Shown in pieces: positions 36,822 through 44,621 of a DNA stretch of 47,155 nt. Made by a program: the position numbers and the translations under genes. Position 1 is the stretch's first letter. The number at the start of each line of letters is the position of its first letter. This DNA comes from an uncultured Actinomycetes bacterium (GTDB lineage Bacteria; Actinomycetota; Actinomycetes; Nanopelagicales; Nanopelagicaceae), in contig CAIZKO010000058.1 in the NCBI GenBank assembly GCA_903933585.1, positions 1 through 47,155 on the forward strand, in the 5' to 3' direction. The notes under the pieces were generated by a model, which saw only the letters and a program-made list of their open reading frames with translations, did no database searches and was not told the origin of the DNA.

Positions 36822-36887
36822 CCAAGCCGCCCAATATTGAAGGCGTTATGGGTACCCCGGCCTCTTGTCCATACGAGATAATCAGCC

Positions 36888-38738
36888 ATGGCGACTTCGG
36901 TAAGCAAAGGGATTCGCCTAGATATTCAGGCCCTGCGTGCAGTGGCTGTTCTCGTGGTGATCGCCTACCACTACGGTTTTGGTGGTTTTAAGGGCGGCTT
37001 TCTAGGGGTCGATGTCTTTTTTGTGATTTCAGGATTTGTGATCACCAACCGCCTAAGGGGATATCAAGGTTCTTTTCGCGAATCCTTGGGCGATTTCTAC
37101 CTGAAGCGTGCCAAGCGGATATTGCCCTCCAGTTTGCTCGTCATTCTTTTAACTGCAATATTTGCACGCTTAGTTCTACCTTCGATCTCGCTGGCAGCAA
37201 TTGCAAAACAATCGCTCGCAGCATCACTATTTCTGCCCAATCTCTACTTTGCGCATGAACAGAACAATTACCTTAATCAAGGGCTCGATCCATCCCCATA
37301 CCTGCATTATTGGTCGCTGGGGGTAGAGGAACAGTTCTACCTGCTGTGGCCGCTGGTACTTCTATTAGTATTTCGCAAGAAGATAATTCCCCTCTTACTC
37401 TTAATTCCTGCAGCAACTATTTTCGCCTTCCTCTTGACCCATCAGAACTCCGTCACCGCCTTTTATCAACCTTGGACTCGAGCCTGGGAGTTCTTAATCG
37501 GGGCAGCGTTAACATTTCTTCCCGTCGTGAAGTCAACGCTCTTTACCCGCATATGCGCGATCTTAGGTTGGACTGGAATCGCTGCATCTGTGTTTTTGAT
37601 CGATACAAGTCATCCCACACCTGGATTCACAACACTGCTTCCGGTGAGTGCGGCTGCACTGGTGATCGCCGCTCACTCATCAATTCCAACTCGTACGGGA
37701 TTGCCTTATATCGGCGATATTTCCTACACGCTCTACCTCGTGCATTGGCCGCTCTTCATTATCCTTACCTCTCGCTACCCGGGTACTAACCTTGCAGAAC
37801 GTCTTCTTATCGCGATTCTCGCTCTCGGTATCGCCGCAACTATTTATAAGTACTTTGAGAATCCATTACGCACCCAGATCCGCATCAAGCGCCTCTGGTA
37901 CTTTGCAATTCCTATTGGTGTTATCGCAATTCTATCTTTCGGTATTTTAGAGTCAGGATCTGCACTTGCTCCTGGAGCTATTCAAATTTCGCGCCAAACA
38001 CCCATTCTCTACAGCGATGGATGCCACCTCCTCTTTGATGTCACCACCCCAAAAGCCAATTGCTTTTTCGGCGATACCAAAAGCTCTACATATGTCATTC
38101 TGGCTGGTGACTCACACGCGGCAATGTACTTTCCTGGCCTCGAGCTTCTCGCGCAGCGGAACCATTGGAAACTACTCACGCTCACAAAATCCAGTTGTCC
38201 CCCTGCTGAATTAACGATCATTCGATCCGCTAAGGTGGATATCTCGTGTGTGCTATGGGAGAGGAATCTGGAAACGGAATTCCTCCGCTACAAGCCAAAA
38301 TATATTTTCTTGGCTGGGGCAACGGAGCAGAGTTACGAATTGGCGAATAAGCAGATTCCCTACGCCAGCGCGTATGGAATTGGTTTCACAAAGACTCTTG
38401 ATGCAGCGATTGCAAGCGGTGCAACTCCGGTATTACTCAGTGATACGCCGTGGCCTGGTAAAGATTCACCCAACTGCATTGTTCGTAACGCAACCCGGCT
38501 ATCAAAGTGCGATTTACCACTGCCGCATTCTGCAACTACCGCCGCAGTGAAAGCGATTGCGAAATCCAAGGGGGCGCTCGTGATTGATCCAGCGCTCGTT
38601 CTCTGCAGTGCCGGAACCTGCCCAGCTGTATTCGCAAATACCAATGTTTATCGGGATTACAGCCATATCAGCGTGGAGACCAGCCTACGTTTGGAGCTAT
38701 ATATCGCGTCCAAGCTTGGAGCCTCGGGCCGGGATTGA
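36888..38738 (+). CDS. Acyltransferase 3 (OafA/YrhL-like) with C-terminal SGNH domain
   Basis: IRLDIQALRAVAVLVVIAYHYGFGGFKGGFLGVDVFFVISGFVITNRL; SGNH motifs ILAGDSHAAM and DYSHIS. Confidence 0.92.
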   Translation: MATSVSKGIRLDIQALRAVAVLVVIAYHYGFGGFKGGFLGVDVFFVISGFVITNRLRGYQGSFRESLGDFYLKRAKRILPSSLLVILLTAIFARLVLPSISLAAIAKQSLAASLFLPNLYFAHEQNNYLNQGLDPSPYLHYWSLGVEEQFYLLWPLVLLLVFRKKIIPLLLLIPAATIFAFLLTHQNSVTAFYQPWTRAWEFLIGAALTFLPVVKSTLFTRICAILGWTGIAASVFLIDTSHPTPGFTTLLPVSAAALVIAAHSSIPTRTGLPYIGDISYTLYLVHWPLFIILTSRYPGTNLAERLLIAILALGIAATIYKYFENPLRTQIRIKRLWYFAIPIGVIAILSFGILESGSALAPGAIQISRQTPILYSDGCHLLFDVTTPKANCFFGDTKSSTYVILAGDSHAAMYFPGLELLAQRNHWKLLTLTKSSCPPAELTIIRSAKVDISCVLWERNLETEFLRYKPKYIFLAGATEQSYELANKQIPYASAYGIGFTKTLDAAIASGATPVLLSDTPWPGKDSPNCIVRNATRLSKCDLPLPHSATTAAVKAIAKSKGALVIDPALVLCSAGTCPAVFANTNVYRDYSHISVETSLRLELYIASKLGASGRD

Positions 38739-38791
38739 ACCGGCGACCTGCCCATTACGAGTGGGCTGCTCTACCACTGAGCCACCGAGGC
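38717..38791 (-). tRNA. tRNA-Thr (anticodon CGT), CCA encoded
   Basis: Minus strand GCCTCGG-TG-GCTC-AGTGGTA-GAGC-A-GCCCA-CTCGTAA-TGGGC-AGGTC-GCCGG-TTCAATC-CCGGC-CCGAGGC-T-CCA; full cloverleaf, anticodon CGT. Confidence 0.96.
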
Positions 38792-38818
38792 GCAATGCGT
38801 AAGAGTACCCTGTGCGTT

Positions 38819-39259
38819 ATGGAACTTTCTGCAATCCTCTGTAATCACGTAGAAACCCCAAATGGCCTCTTATTCATCTCGGGAGGCGGAATTGATCGGG
38901 TTACCGTTCCGGCTGGAGTTCCTGCGCCGTGGGTAATAAATATTGCTATTGCGGTACAGGTAAAGGTCCCCTGGGATATGACGAATCGTGATCACGTATT
39001 ACTCATTCGTTTACAGGATATAGATGGGCAGGATGTGATGCTTCCTACGAGCCCGGATACCTTCGGTCCTTTTCGAGCAGAGATGAATTTCCAGGTTGGA
39101 CGTCCAGAGGAATTAGAGCCGGGTGAATGGCAGGTAATTAACTTAGGTTTTAATCTACCGATGTTGCCGATCCCGCGATTAGGTTCCTATCTATTTACCT
39201 GCGAAATTGATGGCGAAGAATTAGAGCGCGCGCGGTTTAAAGTAAACCAAGCGGTTTAA
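38819..39259 (+). CDS. Conserved actinobacterial hypothetical protein (DUF6941-like)
   Basis: MELSAILCNHVETPNGLLFISGGGIDRVTVP... ELERARFKV. ATG 38819 (or 38795) instead of the ORF start 38735, which lies inside the tRNA antisense. Confidence 0.7.
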   Translation: MELSAILCNHVETPNGLLFISGGGIDRVTVPAGVPAPWVINIAIAVQVKVPWDMTNRDHVLLIRLQDIDGQDVMLPTSPDTFGPFRAEMNFQVGRPEELEPGEWQVINLGFNLPMLPIPRLGSYLFTCEIDGEELERARFKVNQAV

Positions 39260-39900
39260 TCGATACGAATTTCACCAGCAGGTGTTTGTAGATAGACCGC
39301 CACAATTCCGGTTTCACCATCGTTGGCGGCAGGATCAACCCAGACCACTTCGACATCACCAATGGCATCTGACACTTCAGCGCCGGCATATTCTTTAATC
39401 TTCTCTTTGTCGCCTGCAAATTCAACTTTGGTGATAGATGCTGTAGCAACGCCATCTTTAGATGGATGATCGGTCGTTAGCCATTCGATAAAGAAAGGCA
39501 ATTGCTTATCTTGCAAAATATCGTTGACACCGATCTGCTTCCAACGAAGGTCAGTTCCATCTGGCTTCATGCGGTGACCTTCTGCTGCAGGACGACCAAT
39601 TCGCGTTTCAATAGTTTTAATATCATCGGTAGATAAGACCCAAGTCAACCAACCGCCACCTTCATTTGCACGCTTGGAAACTGCGCGACCAAATGCATTG
39701 CTATCCGTAGCAGGGTGATCGAGGGGGCAGACCACTTCAAGATAATGACCGTTGCGGAGTGGGGCGGTGAAGTTGCGGGTGCCAAAGCGAGGGTGAATGC
39801 CACCGTCAACGAAGGTCGTTCCCAACTTGGAGCCTAGACGTTGAACAGTGTCAGAAAGCTGATCGTGACTGGTTACGTATGAAACATGATCGAGGCGCAT
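39256..39900 (-). CDS. VOC-family/glyoxalase-like domain protein
   Basis: MRLDHVSYVTSHDQLSDTVQRLGSKLGTTFVDGGIHPRFGTRNFTAPLRNGHYLEVVCPLDHP. Confidence 0.85.
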   Translation of the reverse strand: MRLDHVSYVTSHDQLSDTVQRLGSKLGTTFVDGGIHPRFGTRNFTAPLRNGHYLEVVCPLDHPATDSNAFGRAVSKRANEGGGWLTWVLSTDDIKTIETRIGRPAAEGHRMKPDGTDLRWKQIGVNDILQDKQLPFFIEWLTTDHPSKDGVATASITKVEFAGDKEKIKEYAGAEVSDAIGDVEVVWVDPAANDGETGIVAVYLQTPAGEIRID

Positions 39901-39949
39901 AGGGAAATACTGCCGTATCTCGAGGGGTGCTTCTTACCAACCGTAGGGG

Positions 39950-41431
39950 TTATGCGGTTACCGCCGCCGAGAGGGCGGCGTCGGTGTCGCAGGTTATGTC
40001 ATGGGCAGGAGGCTTCCCAGTCAGGAGATAGCGGTTCATGGCCTTATCAACGCAGGTGCTGCCCCGATTAGCGCCGGTATGGCCATCCCCGTTCAAGGTG
40101 ATGAGGGTGCTGTTGAGCAAGACTTTGTGCAGACCGATAGCCCACTGGTAAGGCGTCGCAGGATCGCGGGTGGTACCGATAACCAAGAGTGGGTTACTGG
40201 TTAGGTGGGTAAGGGCGGGCGCTACAACGGGCTTTGCCTCCCAGTACAGACACGGTAAACCTGAAAAGGCGAGATACGGACCAAAGGTGGGGGCGGCAGC
40301 GCTGAAGTTCTTCGCATCGCCCTGGATCTGACTGAGGGTGCGCGAGTCTTTGAAATCGAGACAAGAAACGACTTCGGCAATATCTGTTTGATTGGAAACG
40401 TAATGGCCATTTCTATCGCGCTCATTGTACGAATCCGCGAGTAAGAAGAAGCCGTAAGGATTCTTGTTGACAAGCGCTTCCGATAAAGCTTTTGCTAGTA
40501 AAGGCCATCCATTTGTTGGATCATAAAGTGAGGCGGCAATTCCTGTCACAGCTTGAGACTCCGAAAGTTGGCGGTGATTTCGATCCATGAGTGGTTTGGT
40601 CCGAGAGGTCTGCAAAAATGTTTGAATCCTCTTAATTGAGAAGCCCGGGTTGGATGCCACATAGGATTTGAGAGCGGCATCAAAACCTACCGCCTGAGCC
40701 AAATTCTGATCTCTCACTGGAATATTCGGATCCACTGCTCCATCAAGGACCATGCGTCCGGTCGTCTTTGGATAGAGCGCGGCATAGAGGGTTCCTAGAA
40801 AAGTTCCGTATGACTTGCCGATGTAATTGAGCTTCGGCTCTTTTAATAGAATTCTTAGGAGTTCCATATCGCGAGCGGTTTCGAGCGTGGAGTAGTGACC
40901 TAACCTATCGCCGGCTGACATCGCACAGGCGGAGGCCATTAATTTTGAAGAGTTTATTGCAGAGGCTAGATCCGCTGGGCTCTGCACAGAACCATCTCCG
41001 CCAAGGAAATAATCCTCTTGGGGATCGGTTAGACATCGAATAGGTTCCGAGAGATTAACCCCTCGTGGATCAAATCCAATTAAGTCGTAAACATTCTCAA
41101 TGCTCGTTGAAACAATAGAGTCCGCGGCTTCTACATATTGAATCCCCGAACCGCCTGGTCCACCAGGATTCATGATGAGAGAGCCCAAGCGCTTAGCCGG
41201 GGTGTTCGCTACATGCTTGATGACCTGCAGAGTAAAGACATTGCTGTCGATGTGGCTGTAATTCACTGGGACCTTAAATTGAGCGCACTCAAATCCACTG
41301 TTGCACGGTGTCCAGGTCAGCTTTTGAGCCTGCAACGTCGAGAGAGTCCAGCTTTGACTAGCAAAGGTGGGGGTAACAAAACTAGAGAGCGCCAGTGCGG
41401 CGGCGGCAAATACCGCGATTGCGCGTTTCAT
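39950..41431 (-). CDS. Secreted alpha/beta hydrolase, tripeptidyl aminopeptidase-like
   Basis: Signal peptide; NPGGPGGSG oxyanion motif, YIGKSYGTFLG nucleophile, LVIGTTRDPATPYQWA, GDGHTG. Confidence 0.9.
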   Translation of the reverse strand: MKRAIAVFAAAALALSSFVTPTFASQSWTLSTLQAQKLTWTPCNSGFECAQFKVPVNYSHIDSNVFTLQVIKHVANTPAKRLGSLIMNPGGPGGSGIQYVEAADSIVSTSIENVYDLIGFDPRGVNLSEPIRCLTDPQEDYFLGGDGSVQSPADLASAINSSKLMASACAMSAGDRLGHYSTLETARDMELLRILLKEPKLNYIGKSYGTFLGTLYAALYPKTTGRMVLDGAVDPNIPVRDQNLAQAVGFDAALKSYVASNPGFSIKRIQTFLQTSRTKPLMDRNHRQLSESQAVTGIAASLYDPTNGWPLLAKALSEALVNKNPYGFFLLADSYNERDRNGHYVSNQTDIAEVVSCLDFKDSRTLSQIQGDAKNFSAAAPTFGPYLAFSGLPCLYWEAKPVVAPALTHLTSNPLLVIGTTRDPATPYQWAIGLHKVLLNSTLITLNGDGHTGANRGSTCVDKAMNRYLLTGKPPAHDITCDTDAALSAAVTA

Positions 41432-42576
41432 CGTAATTGCACCATGAGCGCCTCCACGGCAAGTAGCGGAGCGGCGTTGCGCGAAAGATTGGTGCGCGTT
41501 TTCATGATTGCCTCTAACTTCCTTAAAGTAATTTCTGACGTGGTATTACTTGCGACTATCTGAATCTCTCGTTGCATATCACCATTGATAAGAGAGTTTT
41601 CAGATGGCATTCCGCTCTGCACAAGCAAGGTATCTCGATAGAAGGTCGCGATATCTAAAAGTGCTCGGTCTAAGTAATCTCGGACCATTCTAGTTTGTCT
41701 GGACTTTTGATCCTTCTCGAGCTCCTTGATCGCCTTGGCACCTCCTTGTACTACTCGGCTGCCCTGCTGGCCCCAGGCCTCCTTCAAAGCAGAAGTCTCT
41801 GCATCGTTACGCTTCTCGGCATCCGCCTCGGCCTCGCGCTTTGCAGCGTCGACCAACAATTGGGCACATTTAAAAGCAGAAGCGATATCGGTGATTGTGA
41901 GGGGGAGTTTGAGAATATCCGTGCGTCGCGTCCGGGCCTGCGGGTCATTAGCTAAGTAGCGCGCCCGACCTATGTGGCCTTGAGAGGCGCGTGCCGCAAG
42001 TTCCGCAATCGCGGGCGAAACCAACTCGCTCTCTAAAAGTTTGGTAACTGCTGCGATCGATGGGGTGCGCAAGATCAGGTTACGGGTGCGGGAGCGAATC
42101 GTCGGAAGCACATCGGTGAGCGTGGGTGCACAGAGCAGCCAAACCGTTCTTAGCCCAGGCTCCTCAATCGCTTTTAGTAGGGCATTTGCCGCCGATTCGG
42201 TTAGTCGATCGGCATCTTCAATAATGACGACGCGATATTGCGCAACGGAGGGGCTCCACGATGCTCGCGTAATGAGATCGCGCACCTCATCGATTTTGAT
42301 TGAAAGTCCTTCGGTCTTGATCAACTCAACATCTGCATGAGTACCTTTAAGGGCGGTCGTGCAGTTCACACAATGGTTGCACCCAGAGTCAGGACAGAGC
42401 AGCGCAGCTGCAAATGCAAGAGCAGTATTGCTCCGACCTGAACCCGGTGGCCCGGTAAAGAGCCAAGCGTGGGTCATGTTTTGAGATTCATCTTCATTGT
42501 TCTTAGCTGCCACAGTTGCATCTTTCAAAATCGCAACCGTTTCATTCTGATCGATAAGTGAATCGAAAACAGACAT
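41428..42576 (-). CDS. holB: DNA polymerase III subunit delta'
   Basis: HAWLFTGPPGSGRSNTALAFAAALLC, zinc-binding CPDSGCNHCVNC, VIIEDADRLTESAANALLKAIEEP. Confidence 0.93.
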   Translation of the reverse strand: MSVFDSLIDQNETVAILKDATVAAKNNEDESQNMTHAWLFTGPPGSGRSNTALAFAAALLCPDSGCNHCVNCTTALKGTHADVELIKTEGLSIKIDEVRDLITRASWSPSVAQYRVVIIEDADRLTESAANALLKAIEEPGLRTVWLLCAPTLTDVLPTIRSRTRNLILRTPSIAAVTKLLESELVSPAIAELAARASQGHIGRARYLANDPQARTRRTDILKLPLTITDIASAFKCAQLLVDAAKREAEADAEKRNDAETSALKEAWGQQGSRVVQGGAKAIKELEKDQKSRQTRMVRDYLDRALLDIATFYRDTLLVQSGMPSENSLINGDMQREIQIVASNTTSEITLRKLEAIMKTRTNLSRNAAPLLAVEALMVQLR

Positions 42577-42578
42577 AA

Positions 42579-44612
42579 CTACTTCTTTGCTTTTTCGCGA
42601 TTTATCTTCAAGAGTGGAATTGTTGATACTCGCTCCTGAATCTGCTGAGAAATGTCGTCGACACTCTGTGTGGCATCGACAACAAAGTATCGCTCTGGGT
42701 CAACGTTGGCCAGATTGAGAAATTCGCGCCGTACCCTTTCATGAAAGGCGAGTGGCTCTTGTTCCAATCGATCCACGCTGTCCAACCTGCTCAATCCGAT
42801 TTCAGCGGGGAGATCCATAATGAAGGTGAGGGTGGGTGTCAGCGACTCGGTGGCCCAACGTGAGATACGAGCTACCTCACTTGGAAGCAAGATCCTTCCA
42901 GCTCCCTGATACGCGATAGATGAATCCAAATATCTATCTGTAATAACGATATCGCCACGTGTAAGGGCGGGCTCAATAAGTGAGAAGACATGGTTTGCGC
43001 GATCGGCGGCATATAAGAGTGCTTCAGCGCGCGGAGATATAGCGCCGGTCTTTGGGTCTAACAAAATCTTGCGCAACTGCTTACCTAGAACTGTTCCACC
43101 CGGCTCTCGAGTGACCACCACGGTTTCACCAACGCTCACCAGATACTCCTTGAGTAACTGCGCTTGCGTGGATTTTCCGGAACCTTCTCCGCCTTCAAAT
43201 GCAATAAATACGCCTTTATGAGCTTGACCGGTGATGCCACCTAATTCCCCACGGAAGGCGGCCATAATGTCTGAGAAGAAGGAAACATTGGGGCGATCCT
43301 TCATGCGTTTATAGGAGAAAATTCCTACTACCAACCCAATGATTCCCGCTCCGAACATCGTAAATGCAGCACCGCTGTAGCGAAGATGAACGTTATTTAC
43401 GGTGAATTGATGGCGGCCAATTGATGCGGCGATCACCGGAGCAATAGCGAGAACCAGAACAAGAGAGACTCGAATAAGTGACTGCACGAAGGCGAAGATG
43501 CGCCCACGCACTTCATCTTCAACTTCCATGCCGAGCATCGTGAATCCAGTAACCCACGATAAGCCTGCAAATGCCCCGAGGAAGATGGTCATCAAGATTG
43601 CAAGAACTAGGTTCGAGACAAGTGATAGAACGATGAGAAATGCCGAAGATATTGTGAGTGAAATTCCGAAGATGCGACGTCTAGAAAATTGCCCAAATAT
43701 TTTGGGGCCGAGCCAAATACCGAGCGCTAATCCGGTGAATACCGAACCGAAGAGAACGCCGTACGCCGCATCGCCCGCGTTAAGGTCTCCAACAAAAGTT
43801 CGTGCCAGGCCGATCACGGCGCCTGCAGCAAAGAAAGCACCGAGCATTCCCAGAATCAATCCGCTGATCACCTTCGATTGCGATACGAATTTAAATCCAT
43901 CGATGAGCGACTTTCCAATATTGTCATTCACTGCGCTCTTAGAAGCGGCGCCTTTAGGGATGCTTTGAAGTTGATAGACCACCCAGCCGGTGTATAAGAA
44001 AGATATGGCATCAATATAAAGGGCGAGATCTGCCGTTGAGGCATAACGTGGGTTTGCAATTGAAGTAAGAGTTGCGGCGATTCCCGCGAGCAGTGCAAAC
44101 ATAAGCGCGGCCACAGGAGCGCTCCCATAGCTTGCTAACAGTGTCATCTGATTTGCGGATTCGAGTTTCTCCTTCGGTACGAGATTAGGTACCGAGGCCT
44201 CTTTCGCGGGTGACCAGAAGAGAGTAATTGCTTCAACGATCACGGTTGCCGTGTAGAGCCAGATGTAGTTGTGAACGATGGGGATGGAGAGGTAGAAACC
44301 GAATCTCAAAACATCGCAGACGATCATCAGGCGGCGGCGATCAAATCGGTCGGCTATCACCCCGGCGATTGGTCCCAGCAGAACAGCCGGCAAGAGTCGG
44401 ACGATAAAGACACCCGCGATAGCAAAGTTAGCCTTCTTGTAGTTTCCGCCTGCTAGCTCCTGGGCGAGGGCTGTAGTGGCGAGCAGACCGAGCCAATCCC
44501 CGAAGGAGGAGAAGGCCATGCTCTTCCAAAGCTTGCGAAAGGCTGGGATAGCCAGAACGCTGCGGGACTCCGATTGAGCGGGGGCCGAAGGGTAGGGCAG
44601 CGCTTGGGACAT
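42579..44612 (-). CDS. tmk: Fused MFS-type membrane protein (N-terminal) and dTMP kinase (C-terminal)
   Basis: N-terminal MFS TM region (GDWLGLLATTALAQELAGG..., IAGVIADRFDRRRLMIVCD); from about 43214 GVFIAFEGGEGSGKSTQAQLLKEYL...REPGGT...DRYLDSSIAYQGAGR = thymidylate kinase. Confidence 0.93.
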   Translation of the reverse strand: MSQALPYPSAPAQSESRSVLAIPAFRKLWKSMAFSSFGDWLGLLATTALAQELAGGNYKKANFAIAGVFIVRLLPAVLLGPIAGVIADRFDRRRLMIVCDVLRFGFYLSIPIVHNYIWLYTATVIVEAITLFWSPAKEASVPNLVPKEKLESANQMTLLASYGSAPVAALMFALLAGIAATLTSIANPRYASTADLALYIDAISFLYTGWVVYQLQSIPKGAASKSAVNDNIGKSLIDGFKFVSQSKVISGLILGMLGAFFAAGAVIGLARTFVGDLNAGDAAYGVLFGSVFTGLALGIWLGPKIFGQFSRRRIFGISLTISSAFLIVLSLVSNLVLAILMTIFLGAFAGLSWVTGFTMLGMEVEDEVRGRIFAFVQSLIRVSLVLVLAIAPVIAASIGRHQFTVNNVHLRYSGAAFTMFGAGIIGLVVGIFSYKRMKDRPNVSFFSDIMAAFRGELGGITGQAHKGVFIAFEGGEGSGKSTQAQLLKEYLVSVGETVVVTREPGGTVLGKQLRKILLDPKTGAISPRAEALLYAADRANHVFSLIEPALTRGDIVITDRYLDSSIAYQGAGRILLPSEVARISRWATESLTPTLTFIMDLPAEIGLSRLDSVDRLEQEPLAFHERVRREFLNLANVDPERYFVVDATQSVDDISQQIQERVSTIPLLKINREKAKK

Positions 44613-44621
44613 GGGTTAAGC

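Noticed and set aside
38735-38818. N-terminal extension of ORF 38735..39259
   Set aside because: It translates the antisense of tRNA-Thr; a start at 38795 or 38819 is far more plausible.
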